DNA of 64,000 bases from Salegentibacter echinorum (GTDB lineage Bacteria; Bacteroidota; Bacteroidia; Flavobacteriales; Flavobacteriaceae): positions 1-64,000 of the forward strand of contig NZ_FQVT01000013.1 of NCBI RefSeq assembly GCF_900129445.1. Direction: 5' to 3'. The notes beneath the pieces are model-generated. The model worked only from the letters and a program-made list of their open reading frames with translations, was not told the DNA's origin and did not search any database. The first letter of the stretch is position 1; each line of letters opens with the position of its first letter. Made by a program: the position numbers and the translations under genes. Below are positions 8,561 to 17,025 of the stretch, one piece after another.

Positions 8561-8582
8561 ATGTTGTACCTATGTTGTACCT
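8561..8582 (+). repeat. 11-bp tandem repeat upstream of the integrase
   Basis: ATGTTGTACCT occurs twice without a gap (8561-8571 and 8572-8582). It resembles the other tandem pair at 8343-8364 (ATTCTGTACTT, ATTCTGTACTA), sharing AT-N2-TGTAC. The pairs flank the tRNA fragment and could be arm-type integrase sites. Confidence 0.5.
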
Positions 8583-8614
8583 GAATTTTGTATCTTTAAA
8601 GAAAGAAAGAGCCC

Positions 8615-9823
8615 ATGGCTACTATAAAAGTACTTTTAAGAAAAAAATCTAATGCTCAAATGTTGTACCCAATTGTCATTAGAGTCACAAAAAACAGAAA
8701 AAGTAGTTACATCTACACTGGGCAGTATGTAGATAAAAAATATTGGGACGATGTTAATCAAAAAATTAAGCGATCTCATCCCAATGCTTCTCGATTGAAT
8801 CATTTGCTTTTAGTTAAAATGACTGAAGTAAATGAAAAGCTTTTAGAAATGCAGTATTCAAAAAAGAAAAAATCTATATCTAAATTTAAAAAAGAATTAT
8901 TAAACAATAATACAGCAAATTTCCGGACTGTATCAAATCTATACTTGAACAACATAAATAATAGAAAAAAGATTAATCAATATCTTACGGAGAAAAATAG
9001 AATAGATCAATTCATTAAATTTTCTCGTAATTCAGAATTAGAATTCCAGGACATTGATACCTCTTTGCTACGAAAATTCGAATCTTTTTTATTATATAAT
9101 AAAAAGCTTAAAAGCCGTACTGTTGCTAATTATATGATAACTATTCGAACCGTATATAATTTGGCTATAAGAGAAGATTATGCTGAAAGAAATAATTATC
9201 CCTTTGGAAGAGGAAGATATCAGATAAGAATTCCGGACACCAAAAAAATAGGCTTAACAATTGAAGAGGTTAGATGTCTCGAAGAAGCCACAGGATTATC
9301 GGATGCTCAACAACATGCATTAAACGTATGGCTACTAAGTTTTTATTTTGCAGGAATGCGAATTACAGATGTAATTCAGCTTAAATGGAGAGACTTAAAG
9401 GACAATAGGCTTTATTATAGGATGAATAAAAACAGCAAATTAGTATCTTTAAAAATTCCCAATAAGGCACAGAAAATCATTGACCAATATTCCTTTTTAA
9501 AAACTACAACAAGTAATCTAGTATTTCCAGATCTTTGGGATACTAATTTAGATGATCCCGTTAAACTAAGAATCAGAATAAAGACTATTACCAGGAATTT
9601 TAACAGACATTTGAAAATCATAGCGAATTCGGTAGGTATAGAAAAAAATCTTAGTATGCATACTTCTAGACATACTTTTGGACATATTTCAGGTGATAAG
9701 ATCCCTATTCAAATGTTACAAAAATTATATCGACATTCTTCCATAACAACAACAATGCAATACCAAGCTAATTTTATAAATAAAGATGCAGACGAAGCTC
9801 TGGATAAAGTGATTGACTTTTAA
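8615..9823 (+). CDS. Tyrosine-type site-specific integrase
   Basis: 402 aa. There is an N-terminal arm-binding domain (MATIKVLLRKKSNAQMLYPI), a SAM-like core-binding domain about residues 110-205 and a catalytic domain about 215-395. Catalytic residues are visible: Arg in FAGMRITDVIQLKW, His-x-x-Arg in HTSRHTFGH, and the nucleophile Tyr in SSITTTMQYQ. The length and the domain order match Bacteroidetes integrases of mobile islands. It lies beside the tRNA-Met fragment and points away from it into the island. The reading frame is intact although the following genes are decayed. Confidence 0.92.
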   Translation: MATIKVLLRKKSNAQMLYPIVIRVTKNRKSSYIYTGQYVDKKYWDDVNQKIKRSHPNASRLNHLLLVKMTEVNEKLLEMQYSKKKKSISKFKKELLNNNTANFRTVSNLYLNNINNRKKINQYLTEKNRIDQFIKFSRNSELEFQDIDTSLLRKFESFLLYNKKLKSRTVANYMITIRTVYNLAIREDYAERNNYPFGRGRYQIRIPDTKKIGLTIEEVRCLEEATGLSDAQQHALNVWLLSFYFAGMRITDVIQLKWRDLKDNRLYYRMNKNSKLVSLKIPNKAQKIIDQYSFLKTTTSNLVFPDLWDTNLDDPVKLRIRIKTITRNFNRHLKIIANSVGIEKNLSMHTSRHTFGHISGDKIPIQMLQKLYRHSSITTTMQYQANFINKDADEALDKVIDF

Positions 9824-9935
9824 TATTTTATTGTCTTTAATTTTTAATAGTTTCAAAACCGAAATTGGATTTAAGAGAGAATAATGTTGCTGAATGTGGA
9901 AAACTTTCAGCAATACATCGATGAATATTTAATTC

Positions 9936-10397
9936 TTAATGCCCTAATGTTTTAGAGTAAGCGGCCACTAGATATTCCGCAAATTGCTTTATGTTTTCTT
10001 TGTCCATTTCGTTGGGTGAAAGATTGATTTTTAGTGCTTCTGCCCCACGTGTGGTATGGGTTTTTTCAAATTGTTTATCAAAATCGTCAACAGCTGGACA
10101 GAATTTCTCGTAAATCCGATCTCCCGATCCCAAAACACCAAATATTTTTCCTGTTAAATATATTTTTTCTAAATCAAAGTAGAAGTCTTCAGCTTCTTCT
10201 GGCAAAGCGCCATTGGAACCATAGGTATAAGTAGCCATTACACAAATGTCATAATCTATGAATTTCCTGGGATGAACTTGCATACATTCTTCTACGAGCA
10301 CGTCAATTTTAAGAGCCCGAAGATCTTACGCCAAAAGTTCGGCTATACCTTCAGTAGTTCCCGTCATACTGGCGTAAATAATCAAGGCTTTGGTCAT
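9936..10397 (-). pseudogene. Flavodoxin interrupted by a nonsense codon
   Basis: Read from an ATG at 10397 the frame gives MTKALIIYASMTGTTEGIAELLA, then TAA (10326-10328), then continues in the same frame as DLRALKIDVLVEECMQV to the natural stop, 153 codons in all. The phosphate-binding loop (SMTGTTE), the TYTYGSNG FMN loop and the GSGDRIYEKFCPAVD segment identify a short-chain flavodoxin. A single substitution explains the loss. Translation could restart at the ATG inside the downstream part, but that product lacks the FMN phosphate loop and would not bind cofactor. Flavodoxin is an electron carrier replacing ferredoxin. Confidence 0.85.
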
Positions 10398-10570
10398 TAT
10401 TTTTACTTTTAAATTTTTCCTCTACCCAAAAGGCATTTCTCTAATTAACCGTTGCCTGTCAAAGGAATTTATTAGTATCTTCTAATCTAGCCGACCCTAA
10501 ATAAAATTAGCAAAATTGAAAAGCTTTTGGGAAATTATAGGATATTAAAATCACTAGTGTCCAATAAAAA

Positions 10571-10598
10571 AAGTCCCAATTTCTGGGACTTTTTTTAT
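10571..10598. terminator. Bidirectional terminator-like hairpin
   Basis: AAGTCCCA/TGGGACTT with a short loop, an A-run before and a T-run after. It lies between the flavodoxin relic and the IS4 relic and may belong to the IS left end, where it would block read-through into the transposase. Confidence 0.65.
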
Positions 10599-10633
10599 AT
10601 AATTGAATTTACCTACCAAAACAAATTTCAACT

Positions 10634-11866
10634 ATGGGCAAAAGTATCACTTTTTTGGGAAAGCCGATTTTCAGTAAGCTGATAAACTTATTGGATAAGG
10701 ATAAAATCGATAAACAGGCAGAAGAGTCGGGCACAGATCACTATTGCAAAAAATTCAGCACTTTTCAACATCTCATCACTATGCATGATCTATGGGTTAC
10801 TTCAGGTTGCAACTCCTTACGTAAATTATCTTGTGGTATAGTGAGTTAAGGCTAGAAAATAACGCTTTGTTAATTTGATTATTTCCCAAGACGGAGTACT
10901 ATTTGAGATGCCAACAAACGGCGGGATTATAGTGTTTTTGAGAAGGTTTATGATGATTTTGTAAAAAAATACCGTCCAGATTTATTGGACAGCCAAAAGC
11001 AGATCGTGATCGACAAAAAGGCCTATGCGATAGATTCTACCACGATCAGTCTTTTCCAGCCTATTTTTGAATGTGTGGGGCGAAACCCCTCCAACGGAAA
11101 ACGAAAGGGCGGGGTGAAAAGCCATCAAAAATTAGATTTGCAAGCGGGCATTCCGGTAAAAGTCTATCACAGTCACGCCAAGGAACACGGTTCTTTGTTT
11201 ATACAAAACGAGAATGTGGTTCACAAAAATGAAATAGCGGTTTTTGACAAAGCCTACAACAACTGCGCACTGTTTGATAAATGGTGTGAGCAAGATATTT
11301 TCTTTGTTACCCGTTTGAAGGACTATGCCAAAAAACGATTTATAGAAGAGAAGGACTTATTGGAGAACACGCCAGATTAAGTACTCCGCGATGCTAAAAT
11401 CGCCCTGCCCTACAAAGACGAAAAGGGAAATGAAAAGGAAGCTGAATTGCGCCTGGTCTCTTATTACGATCCCGAAATGAACAAAGCATTCTATTTTTTG
11501 ACCAACCTCTTTGAGGAAGAAGCCAGTCAGATAGCTTTGCTCTACAAAAAACGCTGGCAAGTGGAACTTCTTTTCAAAAAAATAAAACAGAATTTTCCTT
11601 TACAATATTTCTACGGAGAAAATAAAAATGCCATACAAATTCAGTTGTGGTGCACGCTTATTGCACTTCTACTAACCTTTATGAAAAAACAATTCACAAA
11701 ACGATGGGGTTTTTCCAGTCTAATAAGTTTACTGCAAAAACAATTGTTCACTTTTGCAAAATTCATCGACTTCTTCAACAACGTAAATGCCTATGCCTTA
11801 GAATTCACCAAAAATAGCAGCGTACAAGAAGAATCTCAAGAAAAATTAAACTTCTCCAGCGGCTGA
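10634..11866 (+). pseudogene. IS4-family transposase, multiply interrupted
   Basis: The frame starts MGKSITFLGKPIFSKLINLL and shows the DUF4372-like N-terminus. Stops follow at about 10847. The sequence resumes (SVFEKVYDDFVKKYRPDLLDSQK), contains the DDE blocks (AYAIDSTTISLF; IAVFDKAYNN; a stop at 11378-11380; then YKKRWQVELLFKKIKQN), and ends near 11866. The Y-(2)-R-(3)-E-(6)-K signature of IS4 is visible as YKKRWQVELLFKKIK. Several in-frame stops make it a dead element. I could not pair a right terminal inverted repeat with the left side. Confidence 0.85.
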
Positions 11867-11959
11867 ATCCAAAGGGGCTTACTTCTTGAAATTGGAAAAT
11901 AAGAGCCTATTTATAGGGGCGCGCAAATGGTTTTTAGCTAAATTCGGATTTTAACAACA

Positions 11960-12280
11960 GTGAAAAAAAATCATTATAAGGTAGATATAGAATGGTGTCA
12001 AGACCGAAAAGGCACGATGGATGTGCTCGCCAGAATTAGCAGCGGGAAATATACACTGTGTTTAAGTGACTATTCCGCAGGAATTGCCTAATGGAATGCC
12101 CAATATCTGGTCCTATGACATTTTAAAAGTATCTGGTAAGCAACAATTTGAAGCCTGTGGAACTTCTGACAGACATTATACTGTTGCTTCCAAAGATTTC
12201 AATTTCAATGCACTTCGCGATTTATCAAGATCTTCAGGAATAGTGTTTAGAGTAAGTTTATTTCTTCTGGTGATAGTTTT
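11960..12280 (+). pseudogene. OsmC-family protein remnant
   Basis: From a GTG the frame reads VKKNHYKVDIEWCQDRKGTMDVLAR and later, after a frame change, IPQELPNGMPNIWSYDIL. Both stretches resemble OsmC/Ohr-type peroxiredoxins (YKVxIEW...KGTM, then PPEFxxGxPxxWSPE). The conserved cysteine region that should follow is not recognisable and stops intervene. I read it as a decayed OsmC gene, with moderate to low certainty. Confidence 0.4.
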
Positions 12281-12283
12281 AAG

Positions 12284-13609
12284 TCATGATACCTGTTCAC
12301 ATCCCCTTTCATAAAATAGTTGTCTTTCCTGCTGCGGAACAAGAAGACCACCCGTGGCCCAGGCCACATGCGTTGCATTTTTCATGTTGAGATGATGGGT
12401 TGTCGCATATCCTGTTCTTTTCATCAATTGAGGTCCAATTAAACCTGCCGTTGCTGAAGGTTCGACAAAAATATTTTCGGTATCTTTTAACTGTGCTAAA
12501 AGCCTAAAAAGATATCCATCTTCAATAGTAAAAATACCACTGATTAATTGTTTGCTAATTTTTGTTGCAAAATGTGAAGGTCGTCCAACGGCTAAACCAT
12601 CAGCTTCTGTTTTACTGTCAAGTCCAATATCTTGTACACTGATATGACTCATTTCACCGGTCACCAATCCGGTTAAAACAGCAGGACAATGGGTAGGCTC
12701 TACAAAAAAACAGTGCACATTATCACCGTATATCTGTTTTAAACCGAAAGCTGTACCACCTGGTGAACCACCAACCCCACAAGGAGAATAGACAAATAAC
12801 GGATGATCTTCAGCAACCTTAATATTTTGTGCTTTCAATTGTTGGGCTATCCGAAGTGCACCAACGGTATAGCCCAGGAATAAATCCTGAGAATCTTCAT
12901 CATCAACAAAATAGGCATTTGGGTCTGTCTTAGTTTTTTCTCGTCCGGCGAATATGGCTTTGCTAAAATCACCTTCGAATTCGATGACTGTCACACCTTT
13001 TTCACGCAATAAATCTTTTTTCCATTTTTTAGCATCATCTGAAACGTAAACCGTGACTTGAAAACCTAATTTTGAACTGATGATACCAATGCTTAACCCG
13101 AGGTTCCCGGTTGATCCTACACCAATTTTATATTTACTAAAAAATTTTTGAAATCTTGTAGACGTCAAAATACTGTAATCGTCCTCTTTTTCCAACATTC
13201 CTGATTCGAGAGCCAATTTTTCCGCATATTTCATGATTTCAAAAAATCCTCCACGGGCTTTAATAGAACCGGTAACAGGAAGCTCATTATCGCATTTTAA
13301 GAATAATCGCCCTTCAATTTCTCCGTTATTTTTATTTAAAAGAGATTGCATATTTGGAATTTCTCGAAGAGGTGATTCCAGGATTCCGTGACTTTCATTT
13401 AATTCTGGAAATGCTTTTACAAAAAATGGAGCAAAACGTTTCCATAATTGTTCTGCTTCTTTCATATCTTCCTTGTCTATGGAGAATTCAGGAATATTTC
13501 GCATCGATTGTAGCTCCGGATTTAACCAGGCAACAGGTTTTGCTCTTATAACGTCTTTAAGAATAGGAGAAGTACGTACGAAAGAATCTATTTTACTTTT
13601 TGAATACAT
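12284..13609 (-). CDS. dsdA: D-serine ammonia-lyase (D-serine dehydratase)
   Basis: 441 aa fold-type II PLP enzyme converting D-serine to pyruvate and ammonia. The PLP lysine lies in PVTGSIKARGG, the phosphate loop in GVGSTGNLGLSIG, and a glycine-rich SPCGVGGSPGGTAFG segment and a C-terminal VEPSATAG block follow. All match DsdA rather than threonine or L-serine dehydratases. Length is as expected. It is monocistronic, with no dsdX or dsdC neighbour. A short palindrome sits 4 bp upstream of the start. It may detoxify D-serine or feed on it. Confidence 0.9.
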   Translation of the reverse strand: MYSKSKIDSFVRTSPILKDVIRAKPVAWLNPELQSMRNIPEFSIDKEDMKEAEQLWKRFAPFFVKAFPELNESHGILESPLREIPNMQSLLNKNNGEIEGRLFLKCDNELPVTGSIKARGGFFEIMKYAEKLALESGMLEKEDDYSILTSTRFQKFFSKYKIGVGSTGNLGLSIGIISSKLGFQVTVYVSDDAKKWKKDLLREKGVTVIEFEGDFSKAIFAGREKTKTDPNAYFVDDEDSQDLFLGYTVGALRIAQQLKAQNIKVAEDHPLFVYSPCGVGGSPGGTAFGLKQIYGDNVHCFFVEPTHCPAVLTGLVTGEMSHISVQDIGLDSKTEADGLAVGRPSHFATKISKQLISGIFTIEDGYLFRLLAQLKDTENIFVEPSATAGLIGPQLMKRTGYATTHHLNMKNATHVAWATGGLLVPQQERQLFYERGCEQVS

Positions 13610-13612
13610 ATA

Positions 13613-13627
13613 ATTGATATTATCAAT
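13613..13627. promoter_or_regulatory. Palindrome at the dsdA start
   Basis: ATTGATA-T-TATCAAT, perfect 7-bp arms, ends 4 bp before the dsdA ATG. It could be an operator or a small hairpin masking the translation start. Confidence 0.35.
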
Positions 13628-13997
13628 AAATAAATTCGTTATTTAGAATGAGTAAAATTAATTAAACATTTTCGATTAACTCTCCGCTTAAAGTAAATTT
13701 TTGCAGCCTATGAGAATGTTTAAAATAAATAGATTACTACCGTTCCATGCTAAAATTTTTAGCAAAGGTTTTCTATTTTCTGTGAACATACCCTCGTAAA
13801 GAGAGTAGTATGTGGAAAGTCTTCCAGGAGTTTACAAGTATAAGTCTCGTAGGTCGTTTATCTTTAAATATAAACACAGCATTCTTTTAGATATCTTAAA
13901 AATGTTTCGGTTTGTTTTTTTTATTTATTGGAAGAAATGTTGTTCTACTTTTTACAGATAATCAAGTAGAATGGAATTTAATTCCAGGTTTAATTTC
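13628..13997. other. Intergenic stretch, no gene seen
   Basis: AT-rich and without a credible reading frame. Contains GCTAAAA/TTTTAGC-like small repeats only. Confidence 0.5.
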
Positions 13998-14621
13998 TTA
14001 TGTCCTTTTTACTCTTTTCCAAATCCTATCTAAAATCGCTTTATATAGGGGAAGAAAAAACAAAGCATTGATCATTATTTTAAAGATATAATCCACGGCG
14101 GCAATTTCAACCAGATTCTCAGCAAGATAAGGGTCTGAAGTTTTGTAAAATGCAATAGTGAAAAAGCTTAGTGTATCCATAAAATTCCCGAAAATAGCCG
14201 AAGCCAAGGGAGCATGCCACCACTGTGGGTGTTGTCGAAGTTTATTAAACACGAAAATATCTAAAATCTGTCCTATCACATAGGCTGAAAAACTGGCCAT
14301 GGCAATGCGTGCTACAAAAAGATCGAAGCTGAAGAGTGCGTCAAATCCTAACCAAAGACCGTAACGAAAGCCAATGGTGACCAGATAAGAGACTACCAGG
14401 GCAGGAAACATGGCGTAAAAAATAATTCGTCGTCCCAATCGTGCGCCTAAAAGTCGCACTGTAAGGTCTGTAGCCAAAAAAATAAACGGAAATGTAAAAG
14501 CGCCCCAGGTAGTCTTAAACCCGAAAACACTTATAGGAAACTGTACTAAATAATTGCTTGAGGCAATAATAAAGATATGAAACGCGACTAGCAATAATAC
14601 CAGCCTTTTTTTAGAGGACAT
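13998..14621 (-). CDS. yhhQ: Queuosine precursor transporter (YhhQ/VUT family)
   Basis: 207 aa integral membrane protein with about six hydrophobic segments. The family pattern is visible: SNYLVQFP near the start, GAFTFPFIFLATDL, then LGRRIIFYAMF, SFSAYVIGQILDIFVFNKLR and a C-terminal MINALFFLPLYKAI. Members import 7-deazaguanine precursors (preQ0, preQ1) for queuosine tRNA modification. A preQ1-I riboswitch candidate sits directly before the start codon and independently supports the function. Confidence 0.88.
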   Translation of the reverse strand: MSSKKRLVLLLVAFHIFIIASSNYLVQFPISVFGFKTTWGAFTFPFIFLATDLTVRLLGARLGRRIIFYAMFPALVVSYLVTIGFRYGLWLGFDALFSFDLFVARIAMASFSAYVIGQILDIFVFNKLRQHPQWWHAPLASAIFGNFMDTLSFFTIAFYKTSDPYLAENLVEIAAVDYIFKIMINALFFLPLYKAILDRIWKRVKRT

Positions 14622-14628
14622 ATGCTTT

Positions 14629-14671
14629 TCTTAGTTTTTTAATGTGGGAGAGTTTCGAACCACGTGTCCCA
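14629..14671 (-). promoter_or_regulatory. preQ1-I riboswitch candidate controlling yhhQ
   Basis: On the minus strand, GUGG (14663-14660) starts stem P1, followed by the loop UUCGAAACUCU, the closing CCCAC (14648-14644) and the A-rich tail AUUAAAAAACUAAG. The arrangement GGUUC...CCC...AAAAAACUAAG matches the small class I preQ1 aptamer almost base for base in spacing (the B. subtilis queC leader ends in AAAAAACUAAGG). The tail ends about 8 nt before the ATG, so ligand binding would occlude ribosome entry. Context (a queuosine precursor transporter) fits. Confidence 0.83.
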
Positions 14672-14788
14672 TTTTTAATGGTAAATTGATAGGTGCAAGA
14701 TAGCTGACTTTTAGACGTTTTGGGCATAATTAAAATTGAATTTAAAGAATAAAAACGCTCCAATGTGCGGAATAATACCCGAAAAACG

Positions 14789-15388
14789 CTAATAATTATT
14801 TGAAATAAACTTCTTAATATTTTTCCTTTTTTGTTCATTGTATTGTTCCTCTGCAGATTTGGTATGAAATGAATGTGATTCCAAGAAATTAACATTCAAT
14901 GCTGTCCATTGCTCATCGGTAAATAATTGACCATTATACCTTTCCCATTCTTGGCGAAGGTTTGAGTTATTTAATGAAAAAGTGCTTTTCCCTAAATGTG
15001 CTAGATCTGCATCGCAAATCACTTTTTGGGATAATGTCTCAGGTTGTTGAGGCATTTCGGTAGCCTTGATATTAGAAATAACGTTTATAATGTGCCGGTC
15101 TGGATACCCTTCCTCTGTCAAGAATTCCTGGGCATATTTACAGCTCAGTTTTTCGTGACCAACTGTTCCTTTAATATTTCCTATGTCGTGAAAGTAGGAT
15201 GCTATAATTAGTTCCTCCACAGTTTTTTCCGGTAGGTTTTCGTGTTTGGCTAAAAATTTTGAATTTTCAACGACATCCTTAGTATGTTGCCAATTATGAA
15301 AGGGCAGATTCCTGCACCTGCTGGATTCAATAACCTTCTTGCAAAAATCCTTTACTTTTTCTATTACTACTTTATTCATCTCTGTCAT
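14789..15388 (-). CDS. HD-domain metal-dependent hydrolase
   Basis: 199 aa with the HD signature: HNWQHTKDVVENS (first His), YFHDIGNIKG (His-Asp pair), a later conserved CDADLAHLG. Such proteins hydrolyse phosphomonoesters or phosphodiesters, often of nucleotides; the substrate is unknown. It lies between the riboswitch of yhhQ and the methyltransferase gene on the same strand, with 167 bp to yhhQ. Confidence 0.8.
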   Translation of the reverse strand: MTEMNKVVIEKVKDFCKKVIESSRCRNLPFHNWQHTKDVVENSKFLAKHENLPEKTVEELIIASYFHDIGNIKGTVGHEKLSCKYAQEFLTEEGYPDRHIINVISNIKATEMPQQPETLSQKVICDADLAHLGKSTFSLNNSNLRQEWERYNGQLFTDEQWTALNVNFLESHSFHTKSAEEQYNEQKRKNIKKFISNNY

Positions 15389-15427
15389 ACTTCTAAAAAT
15401 TTAACATTTCAAAAAACAAAACCATCT

Positions 15428-16183
15428 TTAGCTATTGGTTTCAGGTAACAGCTTACGTTTTTTCATCACCTTTAAAATAAAATAAGTAATTGAGCTTCCT
15501 ATTGCCGCATAAAACCAAAAATTAAATTCAAAATTTATATTTCGTTGTTGAGCAATGGAACCCGTCCAATCAAACAACCAGAACAAGAGGAATATTGCTG
15601 CAAAACCATTCTTTTCTTTTTTTAGCACTTTTTTAATACAAAATGAATATTTAGGTTTTTTATAGCTCTTAAAGAATGGTAAAAAAGCCGGGGTTACCTC
15701 TGCCCAATCTAAATAGATATCTCCAAATTTTGTAATTAGAAAAGTTTCCTCTGCATACATAATCCGCTCGTAATACAGCCAATAAAGCAAGATAAATGCT
15801 ACCGTAAACCAAAGATTTTCTGTAAGGAGCGCGAGACCCAACCACATAAAAAAATTACCCAGATAAAGTGGGTGCCTCAATAAAGAATACATTCCCGTGG
15901 TGTTGATTTCAGCCGCCACCTGTCCAGCATTGGTGTTTCTACCAGAAGTGTCTTTAGGGGTATATCCTACGGTAAGTCCCCTAATTAAAAGGCCGAAAAG
16001 ACTAATAGAAAGACAGAATAATTTGTAGTAGTTCAAAAACATTTCTCTCATCATCTCTCCAGTATCCATATATTCGTCATATAGAAAAGCCCCCAATCCC
16101 ATTACAAGAAAAAATAATGGTAAGTAACTGCGGTTTTTAAATAGAAAATCTCCCTGTGTCTTAAGTTCATCTTGTAAAGCCAT
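15428..16183 (-). CDS. Isoprenylcysteine methyltransferase-like membrane protein
   Basis: 251 aa with about five to six hydrophobic segments. The ICMT/PEMT core is seen as TGMYSLLRHPLYLGNFFMWLGLAL followed by the paired YERIMYAEETFLITKFGDIY block that binds SAM and closes the active site. The bacterial substrate is unknown; lipids or small hydrophobic thiols are possible. The C-terminal hydrophobic extension is less conserved. It lies 39 bp upstream of the HD hydrolase gene, probably co-transcribed. Confidence 0.78.
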   Translation of the reverse strand: MALQDELKTQGDFLFKNRSYLPLFFLVMGLGAFLYDEYMDTGEMMREMFLNYYKLFCLSISLFGLLIRGLTVGYTPKDTSGRNTNAGQVAAEINTTGMYSLLRHPLYLGNFFMWLGLALLTENLWFTVAFILLYWLYYERIMYAEETFLITKFGDIYLDWAEVTPAFLPFFKSYKKPKYSFCIKKVLKKEKNGFAAIFLLFWLFDWTGSIAQQRNINFEFNFWFYAAIGSSITYFILKVMKKRKLLPETNS

Positions 16184-16317
16184 TATTTTAATAATTTATA
16201 GTTGATAACGTTTAAATAATCTTTATTGCCACTTCTAAATCCAATTTGTAATCCCCTTGGCTAACCGATAAAAGCTAAAATCAAGAAGATATCTCTTGAA
16301 CAATAATCATCATACCT

Positions 16318-16905
16318 TCAAAATTTATAATTAAAGCCTAACATATAGTCTCCATTCCCACTACTAAAAGTGAGTTCCATATGCTCTTGTTGATATGCTG
16401 TTGTGAAGAGTAAGTTACTGCCCAAACCTATAAGCGCACCGGCAGCAACATCAAGAATATCGTGTTTATTAGAGTCTATTCTACTGGCAGCGGTAAAGCC
16501 TGCGAGTGCATAAGCAGGAATACTATATTTAAAGCCGTATCTGCGATGAATATAACCTGCACTGTGAAAAACAGTAGAGGTATGTCCCGAGGGAAATGAA
16601 TTATCATTACTCCTATCTGGCCGGGGTTTATTGATACCCAATTTTAAGCCGTAGGTAACCGCTTCGGTAAGTAATAAGCCTTTGGTAAACTGCCAGGCTC
16701 CTTCCCTATCGCCTTTAATTAAACTGGTTCCAAGCGTCGCTGCCGGAAGTGCAAACAAGATAACATCCCCTATTTTTTGAACAGTTCCTACATCTATCTT
16801 GGTTTCCGCCGTGTCCTGAGCAAATGTATATTGTGAAAATAATAGGCAGAGAACAATGATTACTTCACAGACAGAAGATCTGAAATTTTGAAAATAGATT
16901 AACAT
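16318..16905 (-). CDS. PAP2-superfamily membrane-associated phosphatase
   Basis: 195 aa with a signal peptide and the three PAP2 motifs: KLGINKPRPD, SFPSGHTS, and SRIDSNKHDILDVAAG. Family members dephosphorylate lipid substrates such as phosphatidate, undecaprenyl pyrophosphate or lipid A. A triple 11-bp repeat shared with the GT39, GT2, PepSY, RND and two-component genes sits 89-118 bp upstream, suggesting membership in the same envelope regulon. A lipid A phosphatase role is plausible but unproven. Confidence 0.85.
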   Translation of the reverse strand: MLIYFQNFRSSVCEVIIVLCLLFSQYTFAQDTAETKIDVGTVQKIGDVILFALPAATLGTSLIKGDREGAWQFTKGLLLTEAVTYGLKLGINKPRPDRSNDNSFPSGHTSTVFHSAGYIHRRYGFKYSIPAYALAGFTAASRIDSNKHDILDVAAGALIGLGSNLLFTTAYQQEHMELTFSSGNGDYMLGFNYKF

Positions 16906-16993
16906 TAATTAGTTAAGTTTAGATTTAAGTAAATGTTTTCTATCGGCTTCTTATTTTTGATGAATACAAAGATGAGTGGAAAGTCTTTTTGAA

Positions 16994-17023
16994 ATTTAAA
17001 GAGAATCTAAAGGAAATCTAAAG
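16994..17023 (-). promoter_or_regulatory. Triple 11-bp repeat (CTTTAGA box) upstream of PAP2 gene
   Basis: On the plus strand ATTTAAAG, ATCTAAAG, ATCTAAAG, each separated by 3 bp (starts 16994, 17005, 17016). Same motif and 11-bp period as at 18716, 20113, 21728, 27027 and 29348. Confidence 0.7.
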
Positions 17024-17025
17024 CC

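Noticed and set aside
14641-14672. tRNA-like TTCGAA motif near 14655
   Set aside because: The flanking arms do not form T or acceptor stems; the motif is part of the riboswitch loop.
14611-14895. 94-codon minus-strand frame before yhhQ
   Set aside because: It covers the preQ1-I riboswitch and the 3' end of the HD gene; the protein has no family resemblance and is better explained by RNA structure.
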